Positions 26,653 to 35,694 are shown, numbered from the stretch's first letter. The stretch: 64,000 nt of DNA from JACJWR01 sp964556255 (GCA_964556255.1 CAZKVQ010000001.1:1-64000), one strand, 5' to 3'. Notes: generated by a model not told the origin, from the letters alone. Program-made: numbers and translations.

Positions 26653-29286
26653 GCACGACACGTAGTCCAACCCGACCTCATCGAAGAAGTGCACCGACTG
26701 CGGATCCCCACCGTGCTCACCGCAGACTCCGCAGTGGAGGTCCGGACGGGTTTCCCGACCCGACTGCACCGCGGTCCGGATGAGTGAGCCGACGCCGTCC
26801 ACGTCGATAGACTCGAACGGCGACACCCCGAAGACCCCCTTGTCGATATAGGTCGAGAAGAACGCCGCCTCCACATCGTCCCGGCTGAAACCCCAGGTAG
26901 TCTGGGTGAGGTCGTTCGTGCCGAAGCTGAAGAACTCCGCCGCCTCGGCGATCTGGCCGGCGGTGAGAGCAGCCCGCGGCAACTCGATCATGGTGCCCAT
27001 CGGGAACTTGAGATCGCAGCCGTGGGATTCGGCCACGTCGTCCAAAACGCCCTGGGCCTCGTCGATCACCAGTTCCAGCTCCTGGATCGAACCCACCAAC
27101 GGGATCATGATCTCGGCGCGGGGATCGCCGCCCATCCGTTGCCGGAAGCAGGCGGCCTCAGCGATCGCGCGTACCTGCAGGGCGAACAGCCCCGGCAGCA
27201 CCAACCCGAGGCGCACCCCGCGCAGACCCAGCATCGGGTTCTGCTCATGCATCCGGGTGACTTCCTGCAAGAGCGCGAGGTCGGTCTCCACGTCCTCGCC
27301 ATGCTCCTCTGCGCGAGCCACCCGAACGCTGAGCTCCGTGAGGTCGGGCAGGAACTCGTGCAGCGGCGGATCGATGAGCCTGATGGTCACCGGCATACCG
27401 TCCATCGCCTCGAGAATCCGGATGAAGTCCTTGCGCTGCAATGGCAGCAATGCACTGAGTGCCGCCTCTCGCTCCTCTGCTGTGGCCGACAGAATGAGCT
27501 TCTCGACGTACTGCTTGCGGTCCCCGAGGAACATGTGCTCGGTCCGGAGCAGCCCGATGCCCTCAGCTCCCATGCGTCGGGCACGCTGTGCGTCCGGAGG
27601 CGTGTCTGCATTGGCACGCACCCGCATCCGGCGAACCTTGTCGGCATGCCGCATGATCCGATCCACCGCCTTGACCAACGGCGTGGAGTCCTCATCGCTG
27701 TGGTCGAGTGCGGAGTCGATGCCCTCGTCGAAGTAGCGCGCCACCGGGCTCGGGACGACCGCGACCTCACCGAGGAACACCTGACCGGTGGTGCCGTCGA
27801 TGGAGACGACGTCACCCTCGTTGATGACCGTTCCGTCCTCAGCCGTCATGGACCGTCCGACGACGTCCACGTCCAGGCTCTCCGCGCCACAGACCGCGGT
27901 CTTGCCCATACCCCTGGCGACCACAGCCGCGTGCGATGTCTTGCCGCCCCGACTGGTGAGCACGCCGACGGCCGCCACCATGCCGGAGAGGTCGTCCGGG
28001 TTGGTCTCGCGCCGCACCAGGATGACGTCCTTGCCGTCCTCGGCCCACTTGACCGCGGTCTTGGACTCGAAGACGACGCTGCCGACGGCCGCCCCCGGGG
28101 AGGCCCCCATGCCCGTGGCCAGGTGGCGAAGACCCTCGGCGGTGCCGAAACGTGGGAACATCAGCATGGCCAGCTGGCCACCGGTGACCCGGCGCACCGC
28201 CTCATCCATCTCGATGACGCCCTCGTCGACCAACTGCACAGCGATCCGGAACGCCGCCGCAGCAGTGCGCTTACCCACCCGCGTCTGCAGCATCCACAGT
28301 TTCCGACGCTCGACCGTGAACTCGATGTCGCACAGATCCCGATAGTGGTGTCCGAGCTGGTCCATGATGTCCAGCAACTGCTGGTAGGACTCCGGATCCG
28401 TCTCGCCCAGTGCAGACAACGGCAGGGTGTTGCGGATACCAGCCACCACGTCCTCACCCTGCGCGTCCGGCAGGTAGTCCCCGTAGACACCCGAGGCCCC
28501 GCTGGCCGGATCGCGGGTGAAGGCCACACCCGTACCTGAACCCTCACCGACATTGCCGAACACCATCATCTGCACGTTGACCGCGGTTCCCAGGTCGGCT
28601 GGGATCCGCTCCTGCCGCCGGTAGATGTTTGCCCGCTCGGTGTTCCAGGAGTCGAAGACCGAGCGAATCGCCAGATCCAGTTGCTCGTCCGGGGCCTGCG
28701 GGAAGGACGAACCCGTGGCTTCGAGAACGATTGCCTTGTACTTGTCCACCAGGGCGTGCAGCGAGGGCACATCGAGGTCCTTGTCGAGGATGACGCCTGC
28801 CGTCTCCTTGCTCTCCTCCAGTGCCTCCTCGAACAGCGCGGAATCAATGCCCAGCACCGTCGAGCCGAACATCTGGATGAGTCGCCGGTACGAGTCCCAG
28901 GCGAACGACTCATTGCCCGAGACGGCGGCCAGCCCGCGGACGCTGTCGTCGTTGAGTCCGATGTCGAGCACCGTTTCCATCATTCCGGGCATCGAGAACC
29001 GGGCACCGGAACGCACCGAAACCAACAACGGGTCGTCCGCGTCGCCCAACTTCCGGCCCACTTGGGCCTCGACCGAGGCCACTGCGGCGGCGATCTGGTC
29101 GCTGAGTTCCTCCGGGGTCTCACCGGTCTTCAGGTAGACCCGACAGGCGTCGGTGGAGATGGTGAAGCCAGGCGGAACCGGCATCCCGAGCCGTGTCATC
29201 TCCGCCAAGTTCGCGCCCTTGCCGCCCAAGGTGTCGGCCATGCTCCGATCACCTTCGGAAAACAGGTACACGTACTTCTCGCCCAT
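26575..29286 (-). CDS. ppdK: Pyruvate, phosphate dikinase
   Basis: 903 residues from ATG 29286, chosen because TGGAGG lies five bases upstream; an ATG four codons earlier lacks this. The N-terminal ATP-grasp domain starts GGKGANLAEM and includes VRSGARFSMPGMMETVLDIG. The swivelling domain has the phosphorylated histidine in GGKTSHAAVVARGMGKTAVCG (near 452). The C-terminal PEP barrel shows EGIGLLRTEHMF, GTNDLTQTT and HCGVCGEHGGDP with the catalytic cysteine. PPDK interconverts pyruvate + ATP + phosphate and PEP + AMP + pyrophosphate, allowing gluconeogenic PEP formation or pyrophosphate-linked glycolysis. It diverges from the FUSC gene. Confidence 0.96.
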   Translation of the reverse strand: MGEKYVYLFSEGDRSMADTLGGKGANLAEMTRLGMPVPPGFTISTDACRVYLKTGETPEELSDQIAAAVASVEAQVGRKLGDADDPLLVSVRSGARFSMPGMMETVLDIGLNDDSVRGLAAVSGNESFAWDSYRRLIQMFGSTVLGIDSALFEEALEESKETAGVILDKDLDVPSLHALVDKYKAIVLEATGSSFPQAPDEQLDLAIRSVFDSWNTERANIYRRQERIPADLGTAVNVQMMVFGNVGEGSGTGVAFTRDPASGASGVYGDYLPDAQGEDVVAGIRNTLPLSALGETDPESYQQLLDIMDQLGHHYRDLCDIEFTVERRKLWMLQTRVGKRTAAAAFRIAVQLVDEGVIEMDEAVRRVTGGQLAMLMFPRFGTAEGLRHLATGMGASPGAAVGSVVFESKTAVKWAEDGKDVILVRRETNPDDLSGMVAAVGVLTSRGGKTSHAAVVARGMGKTAVCGAESLDVDVVGRSMTAEDGTVINEGDVVSIDGTTGQVFLGEVAVVPSPVARYFDEGIDSALDHSDEDSTPLVKAVDRIMRHADKVRRMRVRANADTPPDAQRARRMGAEGIGLLRTEHMFLGDRKQYVEKLILSATAEEREAALSALLPLQRKDFIRILEAMDGMPVTIRLIDPPLHEFLPDLTELSVRVARAEEHGEDVETDLALLQEVTRMHEQNPMLGLRGVRLGLVLPGLFALQVRAIAEAACFRQRMGGDPRAEIMIPLVGSIQELELVIDEAQGVLDDVAESHGCDLKFPMGTMIELPRAALTAGQIAEAAEFFSFGTNDLTQTTWGFSRDDVEAAFFSTYIDKGVFGVSPFESIDVDGVGSLIRTAVQSGRETRPDLHCGVCGEHGGDPQSVHFFDEVGLDYVSCSPFRVPVARLEAGRSSLGTASSDSR

Positions 29287-29426
29287 GGTGGCCTCCATCT
29301 ACGGTTTACGGCGTCGACGCCAGTGCCTTCCACGCTAGTGATCCAGTCCAGGGCACGCCAGACGGCTCGCAGATCCGGTTGACCATCACCTCCCCACTTG
29401 GGCCCGCTTTTGGCCAGAATGGGCGA

Positions 29427-31463
29427 ATGTCCTACGTCGGCAACGTGGTCAAGAGCGTCACAGCCGTTGACGTCCATCGGCTGCGGGGCTGGTCGGCCGT
29501 CCGCCGAGGACTGCTCGTGGGCATCACCTTCGTAGCCGTGTCACTCGCGACGACCCCGGACATCGGAGCTCTTGCCGCGGTCGCGGGCCTCTACGTCGGA
29601 CTGCAGGACCGCAACGGTCCACCCCGGTACACGACCCGGTTGATGGTGGCCCAGTCACTGCTCTTCTGCGGTGTCGTGCTCGTCGGCGGACTGCTGAACG
29701 CCTGGGTGGGGACGGTCGTGCTGCTCGTCTGCGCGGCGATCGCCGGTCTGACGGCGGCGCACGACAAGTCCATCAGCCGGATGTTTGCTGACGTTCTGAA
29801 CGTGTTCGCCTTCCTGGGCCTGAGTACGATGACCAAGGGTTCCATCCTCGACAGCGCGATCGCCGTACTTGCCGCGGGTCTGCTGCAGGCCGTCGCAACC
29901 CGGATCGCCGGCCATTGGACTTCTGACCTTCCCGAGCGTCGACCGGTGGCCACCGCACTGCAGGCAGTCGCGGATCACTTAGCCGATGCCCAGGTCCGGG
30001 CGAAGAAGACCACGGGACCAGCTGCAGAGAAGGCCATCGCGGAAGCCGACGCCGCGACCAGCCGGTCAGACCTGTCCCACGAACGCCGACGTGCGCTGCG
30101 CAAACTGCTGGGCGATGCTGAACAGTTGCGCTTGGAGGCCAGCGCCGTCCGGGTGCGCCGGGCTTTCGACGTCGAGTCGATCGACGACGCCGAGGTCAAC
30201 AAGGCCCTCGACCTGGCGGCGGCAGGCCTGCGCGCCGCAGCGCGCGCACTGATCGACGACAGCGCCGCCCCGGTTCTCGGGGAGCGCATCCGGGCGAAGG
30301 CCTTGGACGACCTCACCTCGACCTCAGAAGCGGCTCAAGCGTTGGCGAAGGATCCGACTGCCCGCCCCACCGCACGCTCCATCGCCGCCCAGACGGTCCG
30401 AGTCAACAAGCACGTAGCCAGGCTCCTAGGAGCGGATGCGAGTCGTGACCCGTCACGCGACATTCCGCTCGGCGACCATGCCGTCGACGATGTCCTGCAC
30501 CCGACGCCGAGCGACGCTCGAAGCGGTCTGCGACTGGCGGTGGCAGCGGCAGTCGGACTCGGACTGGCGCATCTGTTGAATCTCCCTCACGGCGCCTGGG
30601 TGGCAGCGACAAGTGTCGCCCTACTCAGGCCGGACCACCGCGCCCTGACTTCCGACACAGTGGCCCGTGCTCTCGGCGTCTCGATCGGAGCGGCCGCCGT
30701 GCTGCCCATCGTCGCTCTCACCGGTACGAACTTCTATGCCAACCTCGCTGTTCTCACCGTGCTGGCAGTACTGGCCTGTGTCGTCACGAGCGCGAACGAG
30801 GGCTTGTTCGTCGTGGCGGTGACCGTCTTCACGGTCTTCAGTCGATCGGCGGTCGGAGAGAACCCCATCGCGGTCGCCCTCGATCGACTGCTGGCCGTGC
30901 TCCTGGGCTGCGCGATTGCCATCGTCCTGCTGGCACTCCTGCCGTTGCGGCAAGGCCGACTGCTGCGGCGGCAACTGGCCGACTACGCGCAGGCGACGTC
31001 CAAGTGGCTGGAGGTCGTGGCCACGCAGGCCGCCGGAAAGCCGGTGGCCGATCTGCGCAAGCACCGGTCAGCCGTTCGCCGCGCGCGAGTCGAGGTTCAG
31101 CACGGTCTGGATCTGCGACGTATCGAGCCGCTGGGTCCCGGGCTATCGGAGTGGCGGGGTCAGATCATCTTCTCGCGCATCCACGACGCAAGCAGGGCCG
31201 CGACAGCCGCTGAGGTCTCGCTCGGGCACGGTTCGGTGCCCGCTCCGGACAGTCACGAGATCGCCGAACACGCGGCAGCGCTTCTCAGATGCACTGCTGC
31301 GGAACTCAACCGGAAGGCGCACCAGGACCTGCCACCCGTGAAGGACTTCCGCTCCGTCGGCGACGACGAGGTCACTGAGCTGCTGATAGTCGCCGACGAC
31401 GAAGCGCTCGCGTCGGTGTCGGCTGTGTCGGAGCCTATGATGGCCGAACCCGGAGCTACCTAG
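29427..31463 (+). CDS. FUSC-family membrane protein
   Basis: 678 residues from ATG 29427, with CAGAAT six bases upstream (leaderless type). A first TM block (about 28-165), a soluble helical region (170-330) and a second TM block (about 345-510) beginning with SGLRLAVAAAVGLGLAHLLNLPHGAWVAATSVALLRPD are visible. The second block matches the fusaric acid resistance/aromatic acid exporter-like (FUSC_2) domain. A final soluble domain of ~170 residues completes it. Such proteins are thought to export aromatic acids or related compounds, but this one has no tested relative I can name. A second, shorter FUSC protein is encoded at 62.5-63.7 kb. Confidence 0.82.
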   Translation: MSYVGNVVKSVTAVDVHRLRGWSAVRRGLLVGITFVAVSLATTPDIGALAAVAGLYVGLQDRNGPPRYTTRLMVAQSLLFCGVVLVGGLLNAWVGTVVLLVCAAIAGLTAAHDKSISRMFADVLNVFAFLGLSTMTKGSILDSAIAVLAAGLLQAVATRIAGHWTSDLPERRPVATALQAVADHLADAQVRAKKTTGPAAEKAIAEADAATSRSDLSHERRRALRKLLGDAEQLRLEASAVRVRRAFDVESIDDAEVNKALDLAAAGLRAAARALIDDSAAPVLGERIRAKALDDLTSTSEAAQALAKDPTARPTARSIAAQTVRVNKHVARLLGADASRDPSRDIPLGDHAVDDVLHPTPSDARSGLRLAVAAAVGLGLAHLLNLPHGAWVAATSVALLRPDHRALTSDTVARALGVSIGAAAVLPIVALTGTNFYANLAVLTVLAVLACVVTSANEGLFVVAVTVFTVFSRSAVGENPIAVALDRLLAVLLGCAIAIVLLALLPLRQGRLLRRQLADYAQATSKWLEVVATQAAGKPVADLRKHRSAVRRARVEVQHGLDLRRIEPLGPGLSEWRGQIIFSRIHDASRAATAAEVSLGHGSVPAPDSHEIAEHAAALLRCTAAELNRKAHQDLPPVKDFRSVGDDEVTELLIVADDEALASVSAVSEPMMAEPGAT

Positions 31464-31466
31464 GAT
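31461..31466 (+). promoter_or_regulatory. Leaderless-type -10 box before the K+ channel gene
   Basis: TAGGAT ends exactly seven bases before ATG 31474. That ATG is not in the channel reading frame (which opens at GTG 31490), pointing to a start-site puzzle or a frameshift. Confidence 0.5.
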
Positions 31467-31489
31467 GGCGAATATGGCTGAGCCGCTGA

Positions 31490-32077
31490 GTGGCACGTCG
31501 CAGTCACCCCGACGTAAGAGCCAGTCTGTTCGGGGCGCGCACGGTCATTCCTGCGGCCATCATCCTCGCGGTGTATGCCCTGCTTCCGGTCGCGGACGTT
31601 GTGGGACAGGTCGGGGCCGGACTCGTCATCGTGATGGCCCTGCTGGTCTACACGTATCTGGTGATCCGGCAGATGCGTCGGCTTGCCACGTCCAAGACCC
31701 CGCTGATGCTGGTTGGCCAGTCCCTCGTCCTCGCGGTCGTTCTGTTCGTGGCCATCTTCGCTCTCGGCTACGCAGCGCTGTCCGCGAACAACCCGTCGTA
31801 CTTCAACGAGCCCCTCACGAAGGCATCCGCGCTGTACTTCTCCATGACGGTGACCTCAACGGTCGGTTTCGGGGACATCGTCGCCGTGAACGATACGTCG
31901 CGCAGCCTTGTCACTTTCCAGATGTTCATGGCCCTGGTGGTGCTGGCCGCAGCCGTTCGCGGGGTGACGTACGCCGCCTCAGCGGGCTTCAAGAACCGTC
32001 ACGACGCCACCGTGGGGACGGCCGTCATGGACGCCGCCGAAGGCGAGGGCCTACCGGGCAAGGGTGATTCCGGATAA
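31490..32077 (+). CDS. Two-TM potassium channel family protein
   Basis: 195 residues as read from GTG 31490. Hydrophobic segments cover about 17-35, 40-60 and 70-95, followed by a pore loop with the selectivity filter STVGFGD (near 126-132) and an inner helix (135-160). This is the ion channel-2 (PF07885) pore fold, so it probably forms a tetrameric K+ channel; no RCK or other regulatory domain is attached. GTG 31490 has no good ribosome site, and a stop lies directly before it in frame. A well-placed leaderless ATG at 31474 is in another frame, so the true N-terminus may differ. Confidence 0.78.
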   Translation: MARRSHPDVRASLFGARTVIPAAIILAVYALLPVADVVGQVGAGLVIVMALLVYTYLVIRQMRRLATSKTPLMLVGQSLVLAVVLFVAIFALGYAALSANNPSYFNEPLTKASALYFSMTVTSTVGFGDIVAVNDTSRSLVTFQMFMALVVLAAAVRGVTYAASAGFKNRHDATVGTAVMDAAEGEGLPGKGDSG

Positions 32078-32194
32078 CCACGACGGGCATTCCCGTTACC
32101 GTGGAATCGCACCGCAACCCAGGATCTGGTCGTACGCTGGGCGCGCGAAGCACCGCAGTCCGCGGTTCGCCACCCAGACATAGGAGGCCCGTCC

Positions 32195-32695
32195 GTGCTT
32201 AAGTCCGTCGGAATCATCGTCACCCTCACCGCCGCTGCTGCCCTCGCCACGGGCTGCTCGGGAAGCAACAGCGCTTCCAACGCTGCGAGTTCGGCAGTGG
32301 CGGCCGCCAGTTCAGCCGCCGCCCAGGCGCAGTCTGCCGCATCCAGCGCACTCGGTCAGGTGCAGGAGAGTTCCGGATCACAGCTGTGCAACACCCTGAG
32401 CGAGGTCAAGGCTCAGCTTGAGGCACAGACCGGCGGCACCGTAACAGTCGGCGAAGCCCAGGCAGCCGGTGCAAACATCAGCGCGAAACTCGACGCGGTA
32501 AAGCAGAACGCGGGTCCGATCAAGTCGGCCATCGTCTCTGGTCTGCAGAGCGCTGAGAACGCCTACCTGCAGACCCTGCAGGGGCAGCCGGCCAACACCC
32601 CCCTGAGCCAGGCGTCCCCGCAAGCCCAGGCTGCCGCCCAGGCCGTGTCGAAGGCCTACCAGGGCGTGGCCACCGGACTCGGGTGCACGAACTGA
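32195..32695 (+). CDS. Small secreted lipoprotein, alanine/serine-rich
   Basis: 166 residues from GTG 32195 with AGGAGG about seven bases upstream. The signal peptide ends with the lipobox-like ALATGC (cysteine near 21), followed by a 30-residue alanine/serine/glutamine-rich spacer and a mostly helical domain (about 60-166) with two cysteines (LCNTLSEV and GLGCTN) that could form a disulfide. I recognise no family. It stands alone downstream of the channel gene. Confidence 0.7.
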   Translation: MLKSVGIIVTLTAAAALATGCSGSNSASNAASSAVAAASSAAAQAQSAASSALGQVQESSGSQLCNTLSEVKAQLEAQTGGTVTVGEAQAAGANISAKLDAVKQNAGPIKSAIVSGLQSAENAYLQTLQGQPANTPLSQASPQAQAAAQAVSKAYQGVATGLGCTN

Positions 32696-32719
32696 CCGTC
32701 CAGCCGACGTGATGCGACC

Positions 32720-32754
32720 GGCGGGTTGCTCGGGGACTACTCGGGCAGCCCGCC
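32720..32754. terminator. Strong hairpin between convergent genes
   Basis: GGCGGGTTGCTCG (32720-32732) can pair with CGGGCAGCCCGCC (32742-32754), with two imperfect positions and a 9-base loop. It sits after the lipoprotein stop and overlaps the end of the convergent DUF3151 gene, so it could stop transcription from the left. There is no T-run, as is common in high-GC actinobacteria. Confidence 0.4.
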
Positions 32755-33135
32755 ACAGTCGGCGAGGAACGTCTGGCAGCGCTCCGCCTCATCGTTCTCA
32801 CCGATAGCCTCAGCCGCCCTTCCCAGAGCCGAGAGACACCGCAGGAAACCCAGGTTGGGTGCGTGGTCGTAGGGCACCGGACCGTGGCCGCGCCAGCCGT
32901 GACGGCGCAGGGCATCAAGGCCCCGGTGGTAGCCCACACGAGCGTAGGCATACGAATCGATAGTGCGACCTTCGGTCCAGGCCGCATCGGCGAGGACTGC
33001 CCAAGCCAGCGACGAGCCGGGATGCGCGGCCACGACAGCGTAGGGATCCGAGCCTGATTCAAGCGCGTCGACCACGGCCGGGTCTGCGGGTAGGAACGTG
33101 GGGTCGGGCTCGTCGAGCAAGTTCGTACCAGACAT
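32737..33135 (-). CDS. DUF3151 family protein
   Basis: 132 residues. The sequence NLLDEPDPTFLPADP, VAAHPGSSLAWAVLADAAW, SYAYARVGYHRGLDALRRHGWRGHGPVPYDHAPNLGFLRCL is the conserved core of DUF3151, a protein found widely in actinobacteria, usually as a single gene. It is probably soluble and helical with TPR-like repeats. Its function is unknown. It diverges from the WS/DGAT gene, about 55 bp from that transcript's likely start. Confidence 0.85.
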   Translation of the reverse strand: MSGTNLLDEPDPTFLPADPAVVDALESGSDPYAVVAAHPGSSLAWAVLADAAWTEGRTIDSYAYARVGYHRGLDALRRHGWRGHGPVPYDHAPNLGFLRCLSALGRAAEAIGENDEAERCQTFLADCGGLPE

Positions 33136-33190
33136 GGCGTCACCCTAGTGCCCTTGCTTCGAGGGCAGGCCAAGGCGGTACCTCTGGCGC

Positions 33191-33196
33191 TAGGTT
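33191..33196 (+). promoter_or_regulatory. Leaderless -10 box (TAGGTT) of the WS/DGAT transcript
   Basis: TAGGTT ends exactly seven bases before ATG 33204, which opens a 10-codon reading frame. The WS/DGAT start itself is 29 bases further on. Confidence 0.5.
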
Positions 33197-33203
33197 GAGG
33201 TGC

Positions 33204-33236
33204 ATGTGGAATCTCCCGACTGTGAGGAAACCATGA
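33204..33236 (+). CDS. Leaderless 10-codon leader ORF coupled to the WS/DGAT gene
   Basis: ATG 33204 lies seven bases after a TAGGTT -10 box and encodes MWNLPTVRKP, then TGA (33234-33236). That TGA overlaps the ATG (33233-33235) of the following acyltransferase gene as ATGA. GTGAGGAAA within the mini-ORF would act as ribosome site for the main gene. The arrangement suggests that ribosomes starting on the leaderless mRNA end exactly at the main start. This is inference from layout; there is no conservation evidence here. Confidence 0.4.
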   Translation: MWNLPTVRKP

Positions 33237-34792
33237 CACCCACTCCCACCACCTCGGCGGCAGAGAACGTCCCGGACATCCGGATGTCGACGCAGGACGC
33301 GCTGTGGCTGACGATGGACCGGCCCAACAACTTGATGATCATCGACGGTCTGATGTGGACCCACAGGCGGATCCCGCCCGATGATTTCCGGGCGCTGCTC
33401 GCCGAACGCGTCGTCGAGCGCTTCCCGGTGTTCTCCTCGATCCCCGCCAAGACCGACGCCGGCTGGGTATGGCGCCAGTTCCCCGAGTTCGACCTGGACG
33501 AGCACCTTCGAGTGATCGAACTCCCCGGTGATGCGGGTTTCGCCGAACTGCGAGAACTCATCTCCGTCGAACGGAGCCGACCGCTCGAACACGACCGCCC
33601 CTTGTGGTCGGCGATCCTTGTCGACAACCTGCACGCTGAGGATGGTCCTGACGGGCGTCGCCGTCGTAATCGTGGCTCCGCGGTGATCATGCGTTCACAC
33701 CACTCGTTGGCCGACGGTATCCGTCTGACACAGGTGATCCTGGGCCTCTGCGACACCATGGCCGACTCAGCCCCGACGACGGTGGGCAAGAACATGAAAC
33801 GACCCGACTCGATGGAGGAGCTCGCCCTCGAGGCGGTGAAAGCCCTGAGCAGCGATGCGCTCGACGCCGCGCGGTCCACTGCAGAGTTGGCGATCGAGGA
33901 GGTGCGACTGGGAACCGATCCCCGGGCCGGTGTGCCAGTGCTCGGTTCGATGCTCCGAGCGACCTCGGGAGCAGTCGGACTCGTCAGGAATCCGACCCGG
34001 CTCGCCGACGTGGCCCAGTCTTTCGGTTCGGCGACGAACCGTTCAGTCAATGATGTGGCTGCGGTGACGAAGCTGCTGATGGCGCCGCCGAGCACCCGCA
34101 CCGTATGGTCTGGAGAGCCCGGCGTCGCCAAGTCAGCCGATTGGGCCCCGACCCTTCCCCTGGCCGAAGTGAAAGCCATCGGGCGTGCGACCGGCAGTAC
34201 CGTCAACGACGTTCTGATCGGAGCCGTTGCCGGGGCGCTGACCCGCTATCTTCGCCATCACGGTGACCATGACACCGATGAATTGATGTGGATGGTTCCG
34301 GTGAGTGTGCGCCCGTTCGAGGAGCAGCCGACGTCGTTGGGCAACCACTTCGCCTTGGTTGCCGTGCGACTGCCGATCGGTGAGGACAACGTTGCCGAGC
34401 GGCTACGCAAGCTGCACGCCGAGATGGATCGGATCAAGGCAAGCGATGAGGCGGCGCTGACCTACACGGTGCAGCGGGCCATATCCCAGGCACCGACACC
34501 GCTGGCCGTGGGGCTCACGAACTTCTTCGCCGACAAAGCCGTCGGGGTTCTGACCAACGTGCCTGGGCCGCGTAGCCCGCTGGGGATTGCAGGACGGGAG
34601 GTGGCGGGTGTGCTGGCTTGGGCACCCTGCTCGGGCAAGCAGGTGATGACCATCTGCATCTTCAGCTACAACGGCAAGGTGTCTGTCGGCTTCGGCGGCG
34701 ATGCTGCGCTCGTTCCCGATATCCACCTACTTCCCAAGTTCCTCACCGAGGAATTCGAGAAGATGCGGGAAGTACTGATTCCGGAATCCTGA
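33233..34792 (+). CDS. WS/DGAT family O-acyltransferase
   Basis: 519 residues from ATG 33233, which has GAGGAAA just upstream; the frame extends 11 codons further 5' but without signals. The N-terminal acyltransferase domain carries the catalytic HHSLADG (near 156-162), and the C-terminal half has NDVLIGAVAGALTRYL, PVSVRP, NVPGPRSPL and ISYN-like FSYNGKVSVGF, all standard for the wax ester synthase/acyl-CoA:diacylglycerol acyltransferase family. These enzymes make triacylglycerol or wax esters from acyl-CoA at the inner membrane. It is convergent with an alpha/beta hydrolase, and a leaderless mini-ORF precedes it. Confidence 0.93.
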   Translation: MTPTPTTSAAENVPDIRMSTQDALWLTMDRPNNLMIIDGLMWTHRRIPPDDFRALLAERVVERFPVFSSIPAKTDAGWVWRQFPEFDLDEHLRVIELPGDAGFAELRELISVERSRPLEHDRPLWSAILVDNLHAEDGPDGRRRRNRGSAVIMRSHHSLADGIRLTQVILGLCDTMADSAPTTVGKNMKRPDSMEELALEAVKALSSDALDAARSTAELAIEEVRLGTDPRAGVPVLGSMLRATSGAVGLVRNPTRLADVAQSFGSATNRSVNDVAAVTKLLMAPPSTRTVWSGEPGVAKSADWAPTLPLAEVKAIGRATGSTVNDVLIGAVAGALTRYLRHHGDHDTDELMWMVPVSVRPFEEQPTSLGNHFALVAVRLPIGEDNVAERLRKLHAEMDRIKASDEAALTYTVQRAISQAPTPLAVGLTNFFADKAVGVLTNVPGPRSPLGIAGREVAGVLAWAPCSGKQVMTICIFSYNGKVSVGFGGDAALVPDIHLLPKFLTEEFEKMREVLIPES

Positions 34793-34800
34793 GTCGCCGC

Positions 34801-35694
34801 TCAGAAGTTTCGGTCATGCCACGCGGCGACCAGCTCGGCGAATCGCTCCGGCTCGCTCCGGTGGGGTTCGTGACCGGATTCGTCGAAGACCTCGAACTGA
34901 CTACCTGGCAGTTGCGCGTGTGCGTTCTCGCCGTGGGCCAAGGGGATTATTCCGTCTTTCGCGCCCCACACGATCAGCACCGGGCCGTCTCCTGACAGGT
35001 GCAGTTTCTCCAGGGCCGACACCCGCTGCCCGCTGTGATCGACCACGCTGCGAAGGGTCATCAGGAACGACTGCCGATGGTCGGCAGTGCTCAGGCGCGC
35101 CAACTTGGTCAGAACCGCCTCCGAGAGGAACCGGGGCTCGGCGCCGACTCTATTGACGACGCGTCGCAGCCGTTGCAGCATGGAAATCGTTCGCTCGGTG
35201 AGCCCCAGCTTGAGAACCACCCCAGCACCAGGCATCGACATCAACCGCAAGGCCATGTTGGTCTCCGCACCCAGGCCGCCACTGGCGACCAGCACGAGGC
35301 CTGCGCACCGCTCCGGGAACTGGTAGGTGAACTGCAGGGCTATCCCGCCGCCCAGGGAATGTCCCACGATCACGGCACGAGGGATCTCAAGCACGTCCAA
35401 GAGGTCGCGCAGGGTGCTGGCCATGGCGCCGAGCGAGTAGTCGCCCTGCCCTTTCGCGGAGCGGCCATGCCCTGGAAGGTCCACGGCGATAACCCGTGCA
35501 CCGGTCGCGGCGAGCAGTTCGGCGGCAGGCTCCCACCCGTCCGAGGTGGAGCCGACTCCGTGCACCAGCATGAGCGGCACGCCGGTCCCCGGGTAGTCGC
35601 GAAAAGCAACTTCTCGGCTGTGCAGGACGACGGCGCGGTCGATGGCTGCGCTCGGGCGTACCAGGCGATGGTGGGTTCCGGTAGCGACGGACAC
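34801..35694 (-). CDS. Alpha/beta hydrolase
   Basis: 297 residues from GTG 35694, with GGAGG five bases upstream. The fold is clear: MLVHGVGSTSDGW oxyanion region, VIAVDLPGHGRS, the nucleophile elbow VGHSLGGG (serine near 115), an aspartate in IVWGAKDGIIP, and the final histidine in DESGHEPHRSEP. The substrate is unknown; a lipid or ester is suggested by the neighbouring WS/DGAT and by its promoter. The promoter carries a 35-bp composite palindrome that shares a 24-bp block with the promoter of the reductase-desaturase genes at 52.4 kb. Confidence 0.88.
   Translation of the reverse strand: MSVATGTHHRLVRPSAAIDRAVVLHSREVAFRDYPGTGVPLMLVHGVGSTSDGWEPAAELLAATGARVIAVDLPGHGRSAKGQGDYSLGAMASTLRDLLDVLEIPRAVIVGHSLGGGIALQFTYQFPERCAGLVLVASGGLGAETNMALRLMSMPGAGVVLKLGLTERTISMLQRLRRVVNRVGAEPRFLSEAVLTKLARLSTADHRQSFLMTLRSVVDHSGQRVSALEKLHLSGDGPVLIVWGAKDGIIPLAHGENAHAQLPGSQFEVFDESGHEPHRSEPERFAELVAAWHDRNF

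Noticed and set aside
27022..28539. Plus-strand 505-codon frame opposite ppdK
   Set aside because: Shadow of a highly conserved enzyme gene; no domain recognised.
31474..32067. ATG 31474 frame as a separate gene
   Set aside because: Beyond its first ~17 codons the translation is an arginine/glycine-rich shadow of the channel; kept only as evidence for a start-site problem.
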